Origin: Zoogloeaceae bacterium
GTDB lineage: Bacteria > Pseudomonadota > Gammaproteobacteria > Burkholderiales > Rhodocyclaceae
Length of the DNA: 64,000 bases
Direction: 5' to 3'
Assembly: GCA_031256795.1 (NCBI GenBank)
Contig: JAIRPW010000029.1
Coordinates: 24,397-88,396 of the forward strand
This document shows positions 18,101 to 26,347 of the stretch, one piece after another. Numbering within the stretch: position 1 is the first letter of the stretch; every line of letters starts with the position of its first letter. Made by a program: the position numbers and the translations under genes. The notes below the pieces were generated by a model that ran no database searches, was not told the origin of the DNA, and was given only the letters and a program-made list of their open reading frames with translations.

Positions 18101-18184
18101 GACGTTTGGCTGACCCGCAAACACGCGCACAACGCTATCGGCGGCCTCTGTCTGGAACGGCTGAATCTTGAACTGGAATTTCAT
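15122..18184 (-). CDS. res: Type III restriction enzyme, Res subunit
   Basis: ATP-dependent translocase/nuclease that works with Mod to cut DNA carrying unmodified, head-to-head type III sites. 1,020 residues. The SF2 helicase motifs are visible: Walker A METGTGKT (94-101), Walker B-like ILDEPQKM (about 228-235), and motif VI QEVGRGLRL (about 560). The C-terminal PDDEXK region reads VGNYSPNWAI (about 940-950) and FIAETKG (about 961-967). The usual Asp of this motif is Asn here, which needs alignment to judge. The start overlaps the DUF1016 gene by 4 nt. Third gene of the minus-strand mod-nuclease-res operon. Confidence 0.93.
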   Translation of the reverse strand: MKFQFKIQPFQTEAADSVVRVFAGQPNVGMSKYRRDTGGWNSELDYEAAYRNENVALSREELLKNIRAVQTANNIKYSSDLAAGLGAASLDVEMETGTGKTYVYIKTMFELHKAYGWSKFIVVVPSIAIREGVKKSFEMLEDHFMQIYGQKARHFVYNSGNLHQLDEFSQNSGINVMIINTQAFNTAMNEEKNVEGRSGNEAARIIYAKRDEFGSRRPIDVIKANRPIIILDEPQKMGGTATQNALKKNFNPLFSLNYSATHKTSHNLVYVLDALDAFKKKLVKKIEVKGFELKNLGGTNRYMYLAAIVIDSKKPPRARLEFEVRRTAGSPKRETHLLEVGDSLYTASKGLEEYKGVSIADIDPIKSMVTFSNGDTLAAGEASGNVNEDDIRKIQIRETINSHFDKEEKLFEQGVKCLSLFFINEVAKYRKYDKDGEETLGEYGRIFEEEYSAALKERFPFFPTKYQAYLRGIAAADTHRGYFSIDKKGHAVNSMVKRGSSESDDISAYDLILKKKEVLLSLEEPTRFIFSHSALREGWDNPNVFQICTLKHSDNAAAKRQEVGRGLRLCVNSEGVRQDLEVCGETLVQSVNMLTVVASESYAEFVADLQREIKSDLYERPTKASVDYFNGKTVYLTDARPHTLTITEATAIYNYLVRNDYVDDNGGVTDTYRAAAEAGSFAPMKPEIAPLAESVHKLVQAIFDPSILKDMAGNGHETKVKDNPLNENWAAFKDLWERINKRYAYTVEFDGDELIQKSIAALDKELNVARLSYTLTKGSQEGTDFNVERTETKHLERARGGLAAYDLIGKIAEGANLTRRTVASILNGVEKEKLRLFRENPEEFIAKVVVLINKQKASVVVEHITYAPSAEEPYSQDVFHMSRASDEYAKAFKAKRAIQDYVFTDGSATDSVERRFAEDLDTASEVIVYAKLPKGPRGFYIPTPVGNYSPNWAITFKKDKVKHIFFIAETKGTMDSLELRPIEQAKISCAKKLFNEISAAGVKYHEADSYQTLLEAMNTL

Positions 18185-19257
18185 TCAACCTCACCTCCGC
18201 TGTTTTCAATCTCACGCTCGATGAGTTCGCGCTCACGCTGCAACTCCAACCGCAACTCTTCTTCTGTCGGCAGATACAGCTTATATTTGGAAGCAAATAA
18301 TTTCTCGTTTTCAGCAAGCACGGAATACTTGGCTATGCTCTCGTCTTTATCCGTGACAAGCACAATTCCAATCGTTGGATTGTCGTCTGCTTGCTTGATT
18401 TTCTCGTCAAACAGGCGGACATAGAAATCTATCTGCCCGACGTCCTGATAGGTCAGTTTCCCCGTCTTGAGGTCGATGACAACAAAGCACTTCAGGACGT
18501 AGTTATAGAACACAAGGTCGATGTAGTAATGCTCGCCGTGTTCCGTTGTTATGCGCTTTTGCCTCGCCACCAATGAAAAGCCTTTGCCGAGTTCAAGCAG
18601 GAACTCCTGCAACTTATCAATCAGCCCTTGCTCCAGTTCGCTCTCGCTGTATTTGGTATTTTCTTTCAGGTCGAGGAATTCAAGGATATACGGGTCTTTG
18701 AGAATATAATCCGCGTCGGTCTTTGGCTCAAGTTTTGCGATTTCGCCCTTGATTTCCGAGCGGCTTTCTTTTTGCGTGGCAAGCAGACGCTCGTAAAAGA
18801 ACGAATTAATCTGCCGCTCCAACTGGCGCGAAGTCCAGCCTGACTCCGCACTTTCGGTGAGGTAAAACTCGCGGCGGTTCGGCTCTTCCACGCGCATCAG
18901 CAAACGGTAATGCGACCAGCTCAATTCGCTACGCAGTGCGTAGCGATTCGGAAACGCTTGATAAAATTGGCGCATATTACGCAAATTGGCGACTGTGAAG
19001 CCCTTACCGAACTCTGCGGTGAGCCGCTCGGAAAGGTACGCAAGCAGACTGCGCCCGTATTCGGCACGTTCACCCACCGCCTCGGCGATTTGCCGCCCGA
19101 TTTCCCAATACACGCCAACCATCGCCGTGTTGACGGCGACGACGACCTTTGTCCGTGCGTCGGCAAGGGCGGCGCGAATGGCTTCGTAAACCTGCGTGTC
19201 TACCCCGTCGGGCTGTAATTGTTCTTTTTCGATTTTGCTCAAATTCTTATCTCCCAT
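18181..19257 (-). CDS. DUF1016/YhcG-family PDDEXK nuclease embedded in the type III R-M operon
   Basis: The 358-residue protein has the DUF1016 N-terminal domain (VYWEIGRQIAEA, FTVANLRNMRQFY, LSWSHYRLLMRV) and a C-terminal PDDEXK nuclease domain (YYIDLVFYN ... CFVVIDLKTGKL, with the Asp and the D/E-x-K-like DLK, about 240-275). Members of this family are found beside restriction systems and defence islands; YhcG is usually described as a putative nuclease. The ATG at 19257 is preferred over the GTG at 19260 because it makes the TGATG overlap with the mod stop. Its end overlaps res by 4 nt. This strict coupling on both sides suggests that it works with or modulates Mod and Res; that is inference. 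Confidence 0.88.
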   Translation of the reverse strand: MGDKNLSKIEKEQLQPDGVDTQVYEAIRAALADARTKVVVAVNTAMVGVYWEIGRQIAEAVGERAEYGRSLLAYLSERLTAEFGKGFTVANLRNMRQFYQAFPNRYALRSELSWSHYRLLMRVEEPNRREFYLTESAESGWTSRQLERQINSFFYERLLATQKESRSEIKGEIAKLEPKTDADYILKDPYILEFLDLKENTKYSESELEQGLIDKLQEFLLELGKGFSLVARQKRITTEHGEHYYIDLVFYNYVLKCFVVIDLKTGKLTYQDVGQIDFYVRLFDEKIKQADDNPTIGIVLVTDKDESIAKYSVLAENEKLFASKYKLYLPTEEELRLELQRERELIEREIENSGGEVE

Positions 19258-21275
19258 CACAGCACCCTCCTGATCGTGTTCGGGCTGTAGGTGTTAAACA
19301 CCTGCTCGAAGTTGACCAGTGCGGAGTCGGACGCGAAACTGCTGTCGCGGAACACGGCGTAATAAGGCTTCTGTTTAGCGATTTCGGTGATCAGGGCGGT
19401 GTCGACCTCTTTGAAGCAAGCGATGAGGTAGTTGTCATTAACATAGTATACCCCGCCGTCCTGCGCGATTTTCGCCGAGAGCGGGACGCCAAGCTCAAGC
19501 ATCACCTGAAATAACAAGTCCTCGTCGGTGCGGCCTTCTTTGATGTTATCCGCGAAACCGAATAAGTCCGGTTGTTTCTCTGCCGCCGTCAGGAATTCTT
19601 CGGGCGTGTAGTACACGTCTTTCATGTTGCTGCTGTCGAGTTTCAAAACGCGGAAACCGATGTCCAATTCGGAATTATCCGCAAGTGAAAGTTGCTCGTT
19701 TTTCAATTCAGCATTCCGCATTCCTAATTCCGCCTTAATCTTCGCGCCTGCGCGACGAATGCGCTCCTTGCCGATTTCGCAAATGGTGGAATAGCCCGCC
19801 TTTGCGGCTTCGCTTTTTTCGTCGCAAACTTCCGGCAATTGCACCATAATAAAATTTCGCTTGCCGCCGTCTTCGGCATTGAGTTGCATGACTGCGTGGG
19901 CAGTGGTGGCAGAGCCGGAGAAAAAGTCGAGGATGATGTCGTTATTGTTTGGATTGGCGGCAGTCGCCGCTTTCAAAAAGTATTTTATCAACGCAACTGG
20001 TTTTGGAAAACCAAACACCTTTTTCTTAAATAACTCCGCAATCTCTTTTGTGCCGTCTTGCGTCATGCCAATTTCACTCGGTAGATTTGTGCTAACGGGG
20101 ATAAAACCGAATCTGTCGCCCGCTTTTGCTATATCGTCCTCTTTCCAGTATCGAAGACACGGCTTTGATATACTCAAAAAGTCATAATCACCAGGGAATA
20201 CAATGCGATTCTCGGCGTAATAGTGCTTGAATGTTTCCTCTGTAATTGCCCATGTGCGATTAGGATTAGCGGGGTATTCATTGCCATTTTTGGGGTCAAT
20301 TATAGTAAAGAAACTATTCGGACGTTCACTCGCGCTTGTCTGCTTCGTCAAGTCGTGAATGCGCCACGGTCTATCTGGAAAATCCTCTGTCTCAAAATAT
20401 TTGCGTGTGCCGCCCTCCAAACAAGCGACAAACTCCATTGACTTTGCATAAACAAGAATCCATTCATAGTCCTGCGAAACGCCAAAAGGCACATCGGATT
20501 TTGCGGTACGCTTGCGCCAAGGAATTTGCGCCGCAAAACGTTCCTCGCCAAAAATCTCGTTTGCAATCTTTTTTAAGTTCTCAACTTCATTATCATCAAT
20601 ACTAATAAAAATTACGCCATCTTCTGTCAATAAATCACGGGCGACACGCAAACGCGGATAAATCATATTGAGCCAGTCCGTGTGAAACCGCCCGTTGCTA
20701 TCACGATTTTCGCGAAGACGATTACCTTCTGTGTCGTAATAACCATCACGGCGCAAAAATTCGCCCGTCTCTTCCGCGAAGTTGTCCTCATATACAAAAT
20801 CATTGCCCGTGTTATACGGCGGGTCGATATAGATCATCTTCACGCGGTTCAGGTACGTCTCCCGCAGCAGCTTCAGCACGTCGAGGTTGTCGCCCTCAAT
20901 GTAAAGATTCTCGGTAGCGTCGAAGTCCACGCTCTCCTCACGGCAGGGGCGAAGCGCGGCGGCAATGGGCGCGTTGGCGAGCAGGACGCTCTTGCGCTTG
21001 TCCGGCCAAGTGAACTGGTAGCGTTCCTCTCTGCCTTCCACCACATGGGCGTTGATTTCCTGCGCCAGCACGTCCTTGTCAATGGCGCGCACGACGGCGC
21101 CGTTCTCGTCTATTGTCTCCGTTACGGCGTTGGGGAACAATTCTGCCAGCTTTAAAAAATTCTCATCGGACAGATTTTTGGTTTGCATTTTCAGTTTGTT
21201 CATGGCGTTCTTCATTCCGCATTCCGAATTTTTCTCGCCCGCGCGGCTGGCGGTTCGTGGTTTCAGTGTACCCAT
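19257..21275 (-). CDS. mod: Type III DNA-methyltransferase, Mod subunit (N6-adenine, beta class)
   Basis: Recognises the site and methylates adenine for the type III system. 672 residues from the ATG at 21275, which has AGGA about 10 nt upstream. Motif IV MIYIDPPYNTG (DPPY at 151-154) comes before motif I FFSGSATT (about 448), the order of beta-class enzymes. Two stretches encoded by a near-repeated DNA word (about residues 15-25 and 511-522) look like inserted linkers. An internal ATG at 21203 (MNKLKMQT) matches the usual start of relatives and remains an alternative. The gap to divergent msbA is 151 nt. A TATAAT-like -10 for this operon lies at 21325-21330. Confidence 0.93.
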   Translation of the reverse strand: MGTLKPRTASRAGEKNSECGMKNAMNKLKMQTKNLSDENFLKLAELFPNAVTETIDENGAVVRAIDKDVLAQEINAHVVEGREERYQFTWPDKRKSVLLANAPIAAALRPCREESVDFDATENLYIEGDNLDVLKLLRETYLNRVKMIYIDPPYNTGNDFVYEDNFAEETGEFLRRDGYYDTEGNRLRENRDSNGRFHTDWLNMIYPRLRVARDLLTEDGVIFISIDDNEVENLKKIANEIFGEERFAAQIPWRKRTAKSDVPFGVSQDYEWILVYAKSMEFVACLEGGTRKYFETEDFPDRPWRIHDLTKQTSASERPNSFFTIIDPKNGNEYPANPNRTWAITEETFKHYYAENRIVFPGDYDFLSISKPCLRYWKEDDIAKAGDRFGFIPVSTNLPSEIGMTQDGTKEIAELFKKKVFGFPKPVALIKYFLKAATAANPNNNDIILDFFSGSATTAHAVMQLNAEDGGKRNFIMVQLPEVCDEKSEAAKAGYSTICEIGKERIRRAGAKIKAELGMRNAELKNEQLSLADNSELDIGFRVLKLDSSNMKDVYYTPEEFLTAAEKQPDLFGFADNIKEGRTDEDLLFQVMLELGVPLSAKIAQDGGVYYVNDNYLIACFKEVDTALITEIAKQKPYYAVFRDSSFASDSALVNFEQVFNTYSPNTIRRVL

Positions 21276-21324
21276 GTATTGCCGTTCCTGTTCGGTTTCC
21301 GCCTGGTGATTTTGGCGGACAGGG

Positions 21325-21330
21325 ATTATA
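21325..21330 (-). promoter_or_regulatory. Candidate -10 element of the mod operon promoter
   Basis: A perfect TATAAT on the minus strand, 50 nt upstream of the mod start. No good -35 is found at 16-18 nt, so the call rests on the -10 and its position only. Confidence 0.4.
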
Positions 21331-21426
21331 GCGGCGCGCGGATTTCAGACTCGTAAAGGCAAAGCCGCGCGTTTCGCGGACTGCGCCAAAAACAGCGGCG
21401 CGGGAATACTGTTACAATATCCCCCC

Positions 21427-23235
21427 ATGCCGCCACAAGCCCTTCCTTCTTCCGCCGCCGCGCCGGTATCCGGCTGGCGCACGTATCTTCGCTTGCTGAC
21501 CTGGATGCGCCCTTACTGGGGCATGTTTGCGCTCAGCCTGCTGGGGTTTCTGATTTTTTCCTCGGCGCAGCCAATGCTGGCGGGCATTCTCAAATACTTT
21601 GTCGACGGTCTGGAGAATCCGGAAGCCGCGCTGTTTTCCGGTATGGGCGTGGAGTGGCTCAACGCGCTGCCTTTGCTGCATGCCGTGCCGCTCCTGATTA
21701 TTCTGATCGCGTTGTGGCAGGGTCTGGGAACTTTTGTGGGCAATTTTTTCCTGGCGCGGGTCACGCTGGGAGTGGTTCGGGATTTGCGCCGCGCCTTATT
21801 CAACCATCTGCTGCTGCTGCCCAATCACTATTTTGATCATGAAAACTCCGGACATCTTATTTCCCGCATCACGTATAACGTAACCATGGTGACAGAAGCC
21901 ATCACGGACGCGATCAAGATCGTGATCCGCGAAGGGCTGACTGTCATTCTATTGTTCTCCTATCTGCTGTGGATGAACGGAAAGCTGACTTTGGTAATGC
22001 TGGCGATTTTGCCCGTCATCACGGTCATGGCGCGGATCGCCAGCCGGAAATTCCGCCGTCACAGCCATCGCATTCAGGAAGCGGCGGGAGAATTGACGCA
22101 CGTCGTCTCCGAGACGATTCAGAGCTATCGCGTCGTGCGCAGTTTCGGCGGAGAGGCCTATGAGTCGCGGCGGTTTGAAAAAGCCAACGAAAACAGCCGT
22201 TCCCGGCAGCTGCGCGTTGTGCGCACAAGCGCGATTTATACGCCGCTCTTGCAGATTACGATTTATACCGCGTTGTCCGCGCTCATGTTTTTGGTGCTGC
22301 TGCTGCGCGGAGACGCCAGCAGCGGGGATTTGGTGGCGTACATCACGGCGGCGGGGCTGCTGCCCAAGCCCATCCGCCAAATCTCGGAAGTAAGCTCCAA
22401 AATTCAGCGCGGGATCGCCGGAGCGCAGACGGTCTTCGCGCAGCTGGACGAAGCGCCGGAGCGGGACGCGGGCACGCTGGAACTGCCGCGCGCGGAAGGA
22501 CGCCTGGAAGCGCGGAACGTCGCCTTTGCCTATCCGGGAACCGATCGGGACGTGCTTTCCGGCGTCAGCTTCGTGATGGAGCCGGGACAAATGACCGCGC
22601 TGGTGGGACGTTCCGGGAGCGGAAAATCCACATTGGCGAGCCTGATTCCGCGTTTTTATACGCGCGGCGCGGGGGAAATTCTGCTGGACGGAATTCCGAT
22701 TGAGGCGCTGTCGCTGAAAAATCTGCGCCGTCATATCGCGCTGGTCACGCAGCAAGTGACGCTGTTCAATGATTCCCTCGCCAACAATATCGCCTATGGC
22801 GATTTGGCGGGATGTTCGCGCGCGGCGGTGCGTCAGGCGGCGGAAGACGCTTTTTTGCTGGAGTTTATTGATCAGCTCCCGGAAGGAATGGATACCCTGA
22901 TCGGCGAAAACGGCGTCATGCTGTCCGGCGGCCAACGGCAGCGGGTGGCCATTGCGCGCGCCCTGCTGAAAGACGCGCCGCTGCTGATTCTGGACGAGGC
23001 GACTTCCGCGCTGGACACGGAAAGCGAGCGGCACATTCAGGCCGCCCTGGAAAAACTCACGGCAAAACGAACAACGCTGGTGATTGCGCACCGCCTATCT
23101 ACGATTGAGCGCGCGGACCAGATTCTGGTGATGGACGCGGGGAAAATCATCGAACGCGGCGCGCACGCGGAATTGCTGGCGAAAGGCGGCACTTACGCGC
23201 GGCTGCACGCGATGCAATTCGCGGCGGAGGCGTAA
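21427..23235 (+). CDS. msbA: Lipid A export ABC transporter MsbA
   Basis: Homodimeric inner-membrane flippase of lipid A-core. 602 residues: an exporter-type membrane domain with six predicted segments (to about 330), then the nucleotide-binding domain. Walker A GRSGSGKST (about 395-403), signature LSGGQRQR (about 499), Walker B LLILDEATSALD and the H-loop IAHRLST are all intact. The start ATG follows a run of six C with no Shine-Dalgarno sequence and a TACAAT -10-like box only 9 nt upstream (21413-21418), suggesting a leaderless or near-leaderless transcript. Convergent with the SNF2 gene (3-nt gap). Confidence 0.93.
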   Translation: MPPQALPSSAAAPVSGWRTYLRLLTWMRPYWGMFALSLLGFLIFSSAQPMLAGILKYFVDGLENPEAALFSGMGVEWLNALPLLHAVPLLIILIALWQGLGTFVGNFFLARVTLGVVRDLRRALFNHLLLLPNHYFDHENSGHLISRITYNVTMVTEAITDAIKIVIREGLTVILLFSYLLWMNGKLTLVMLAILPVITVMARIASRKFRRHSHRIQEAAGELTHVVSETIQSYRVVRSFGGEAYESRRFEKANENSRSRQLRVVRTSAIYTPLLQITIYTALSALMFLVLLLRGDASSGDLVAYITAAGLLPKPIRQISEVSSKIQRGIAGAQTVFAQLDEAPERDAGTLELPRAEGRLEARNVAFAYPGTDRDVLSGVSFVMEPGQMTALVGRSGSGKSTLASLIPRFYTRGAGEILLDGIPIEALSLKNLRRHIALVTQQVTLFNDSLANNIAYGDLAGCSRAAVRQAAEDAFLLEFIDQLPEGMDTLIGENGVMLSGGQRQRVAIARALLKDAPLLILDEATSALDTESERHIQAALEKLTAKRTTLVIAHRLSTIERADQILVMDAGKIIERGAHAELLAKGGTYARLHAMQFAAEA

Positions 23236-23238
23236 CGG

Positions 23239-26200
23239 CTATCCCGTCGTGTTCGGAAGAGGCTCCAGAAGCGCGGCAAGGTCGGCGGGAGTAAAACGCG
23301 CCGCGTGCGCGTGGCGCTCTGACAAAATTCCTTCCGTGAGCGCCGCTTTTCTCGTTTGCAGAGACAAAATCCGCTCTTCAATGCTGCCCGCCGCGATTAG
23401 CTTATAAACAAACACCGGCTTGTCTTGCCCGATGCGGTGCGCGCGGTCGGTGGCCTGGTTTTCCGCGGCGGGATTCCACCAGGGGTCATAATGAATCACG
23501 GTATCCGCCGCCGTTAGATTCAGCCCTACGCCGCCCGCCTTGAGACTGATGAGAAAAACCGGAATTCCTTCTTTCTGAAACGAGGCAATGGCGGCGTCCC
23601 TGTTCCGGGTCTCGCCCGTCAAAATCGTGTAAGGCAGTCTTAAAGCGTCCAATTCCCGGCGAATCAGCGCCAGCATGGCAGTGAATTGGGAAAATACTAG
23701 AATTTTCCGCCCTTCCTCCACCATTTCCGGCAGCATATCCATGAGAAGCGCGAGCTTGGCGCTCTCCGCCGCGCGGCGCGCGAGAGCGGATTTCACAAGG
23801 CGCGGATCGCAGCATACCTGCCGCAGCTTTAACAGCGCGTCCAAAATAACCACGCGGCTTTTGTCAAAACCATAGAGCGCGATTTCCGCGCGCACCCGCT
23901 TATCCAGCGCGGCGCGCACCGTTTCATACAGATCGCGCTGTCCTCCCTGCAATTCCACGGTGCGCAAAATTTCCGTTTTGGGCGGCAGCTCTTGCGCCAC
24001 ATCGTCTTTCTTGCGGCGCAAAATAAAAGGCCGCACACGCCGCGCCAGCAAATCCCGGCGCAAAAGATCGCCTTGTTTTTCAATCGGCAGACGCCAGAGG
24101 CGCGCGAAACTTTTCTGATCGCCCAAAAAACCCGGCAATAAAAAATCAAACTGCGCCCATAACTCGCCCAAATGATTTTCCAGAGGCGTTCCCGTCAAGC
24201 AGAGTCTGTGCCGCGCGTTTAGCCGCCGCACCACGCCCGCGCTTTTACTGCGCGCGTTTTTGACATTCTGCGCTTCGTCAAGAATCAGAAAATGATAGCG
24301 GTACGCGGAAAGGCGCGCGCTGTCCCGCCAGAGCAAAGGATAGGTCGTGAGCGCGACGTCAGCCTCAGGAATCCGCCCGAACGCGCGCTGCCGCGCCTGA
24401 CCGTGCAAACGCAATACTTTGAGGTCCGGCGCGAAGCGGCGCGCTTCACTTTCCCAGGTGGATAGCAGCGAGGTGGGCAGCACGACGAGCGAAGGCAAAT
24501 CCAGCCGCCCCGCCTCTTTTTCTACCAAAAGATGCGCCAGTGTCTGCGCGGTTTTGCCCAGACCCATGTCATCCGCCAGAATGCCGGCAAGCGCGTGTTC
24601 GCGCAGATATTGCAGCCAGGAAAGCCCCTGCCGCTGATAATCGCGGAGCTCCAGCCGCAACCCCCTGGGCGGCGCGACTTCCCGCACGCCGCCCTCGCGC
24701 GCGAGCCGCCGCGCGATTTCCAGGGCGGCGGTCTCGCCATGAAAGCGCCAGCGCGCGGATTCCCGCAAAAAAGAAAGCCGCGCGGCGTCATGACGAGAAA
24801 GTTTCAGCCGCGTTTCCCCGTCGCGGTAACGATCAAACAAGTCCAGCAGAAAAAGGGCAATGGGCTTGACGCGCGCGGCTTCAACCCGCAAAAAACGTCC
24901 GTCTTCCGTCGCAAGCCGCACCATTTCCCCATCCGGAATTTCCGTGAGCGCGATCGCGTCCAGCCAGCGCGGCTCCTCGCGCAGCAAGCGCGCCAGAAGC
25001 GGCGCGAGCGGCAGACGCTCTCCCTCTATTGTTACGCTCATCTCCAGCGCCAGCGCGCCGTCGGACTCTTCCGTCAGCGCGGCGTCCCAGTTTTGCGCCA
25101 CGCGATAATGACGCCGAAACCCATCCGCGCGGATTCGCCAGCCCGCTTTCTCCAGCAAGGCACGGCGCTCCGCGAGAAAATCCGCCCAATCCGCTTCGCA
25201 AAAAAGACCATAAAGCGTGCCGGAAGGCCGTCGTTCACAGCGCAGGACGGCGGGCGGCAAGGGCTGTAGACCGGCGGCGGTCAGCGCGCGCAACAGACGC
25301 TTTTCCTCTTCTGGCCTTCGGCGAATCGTCAGGCGTCCGCCTTCTGGCAAAAGAAATTGCCGGCGCGGATCCTCCACCGCGAACACAAAATCCCGGTAGC
25401 AAAAAAGCGGTTGCGCGTAATCGAAAGCGCCGCCGGCAAGCGTAAGGTCCTGCCGGTAGCCGCGCCACGCGCCAACCATTTGCGCGGGCAGCGAGGCCAG
25501 GGATAAAACTCCTGTCGGCGGCGCGTCAATTTCCGCCAGACTTTCTGTCCGCGCTGTCCGCGCGCCGCCCCGGCTATTTTTCGATAAAAACGCGGGCAGG
25601 TCTGGAAGCGGAGGCAAAAACGGCAGACGCAGACTTTTTGCCCAGACTTCCAAATTTTCCGCGCATTCCACTCGCCCAAGGCAACCCTTTTGCAAATCCA
25701 GATACCAGGGCGGAGAAAGCGGCAGAACAAAAGTGGAGGGCGGGCGAGTCTCCAGCGTATGCCCGGGTAAGTTTGCGGACGAAAGACGCGAAACTTTTCC
25801 CGATCGCGGCGTGCCTTCGCTTAAGGTCATGAAAGGGCAGCCCGCCGCCATCCGTCCCGTGGCCAGTATTTTTTCCAGCAGCTCGCCAAGGTCGGAGGGA
25901 AGAACCGCAGTAGCCGCGCCTTCTGAAAGGGGGGATTCCAGCAGAATCGCGCCGCGCCCGTGACGAGAACCCGCCGCTCCGGAAGGCGCGGCGGGGAAAG
26001 ACGACAGGCGCGACAGGATGCGCAAGTCCTCCTCGCGCAGAAAGCGCGGCGGCGGAATCAGCGCGCGCGGCGTGAACGACCAGGCGCGCGCGCTGTCTAA
26101 ATCCGCGCCCTTCAGGAGCGTGATTCGCGCGCGAGGCAAACCGTCGCGCGTCTCAACCTGATCCAGGCAATAAAAAATTTTTTGCGCCCGCTGGCCTTGC

Positions 26201-26340
26201 CGTGCGGCGCCGGTTTGCTTTTTGGAAACCGCCGCGCTGAAATGCCGCAAATCCGCGATCCACGCGCGCACGCCAGGCGAAGTCGGCGGATCCTCCAAAA
26301 GCGGCGGCGGGGATACGCGCCGCGACGCGCGCTTTGGCAT
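23239..26340 (-). CDS. SNF2-family DEAD/DEAH-box helicase
   Basis: 1,033-residue putative DNA translocase. The C-terminal half has the complete SNF2/Swi2 helicase core: motif I LADDMGLGKT (about 588-597), motif II DEAQNVKN (about 688), LCLTGTPLEN, and motif VI ATDRAHRIGQDKPVFVYKL (about 965). The first 550 residues are a poorly recognisable, bacterial-type extension; I cannot identify a SWIM zinc motif in it. The ATG at 26340 is chosen, 7 nt after ubiB, because the longer frame begins with TTG and overlaps ubiB. Last gene of the nine-gene minus-strand run. Such HepA-like proteins may remodel DNA or RNA polymerase complexes; the role here is unknown. Confidence 0.88.
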   Translation of the reverse strand: MPKRASRRVSPPPLLEDPPTSPGVRAWIADLRHFSAAVSKKQTGAARQGQRAQKIFYCLDQVETRDGLPRARITLLKGADLDSARAWSFTPRALIPPPRFLREEDLRILSRLSSFPAAPSGAAGSRHGRGAILLESPLSEGAATAVLPSDLGELLEKILATGRMAAGCPFMTLSEGTPRSGKVSRLSSANLPGHTLETRPPSTFVLPLSPPWYLDLQKGCLGRVECAENLEVWAKSLRLPFLPPLPDLPAFLSKNSRGGARTARTESLAEIDAPPTGVLSLASLPAQMVGAWRGYRQDLTLAGGAFDYAQPLFCYRDFVFAVEDPRRQFLLPEGGRLTIRRRPEEEKRLLRALTAAGLQPLPPAVLRCERRPSGTLYGLFCEADWADFLAERRALLEKAGWRIRADGFRRHYRVAQNWDAALTEESDGALALEMSVTIEGERLPLAPLLARLLREEPRWLDAIALTEIPDGEMVRLATEDGRFLRVEAARVKPIALFLLDLFDRYRDGETRLKLSRHDAARLSFLRESARWRFHGETAALEIARRLAREGGVREVAPPRGLRLELRDYQRQGLSWLQYLREHALAGILADDMGLGKTAQTLAHLLVEKEAGRLDLPSLVVLPTSLLSTWESEARRFAPDLKVLRLHGQARQRAFGRIPEADVALTTYPLLWRDSARLSAYRYHFLILDEAQNVKNARSKSAGVVRRLNARHRLCLTGTPLENHLGELWAQFDFLLPGFLGDQKSFARLWRLPIEKQGDLLRRDLLARRVRPFILRRKKDDVAQELPPKTEILRTVELQGGQRDLYETVRAALDKRVRAEIALYGFDKSRVVILDALLKLRQVCCDPRLVKSALARRAAESAKLALLMDMLPEMVEEGRKILVFSQFTAMLALIRRELDALRLPYTILTGETRNRDAAIASFQKEGIPVFLISLKAGGVGLNLTAADTVIHYDPWWNPAAENQATDRAHRIGQDKPVFVYKLIAAGSIEERILSLQTRKAALTEGILSERHAHAARFTPADLAALLEPLPNTTG

Positions 26341-26347
26341 GATTTCG

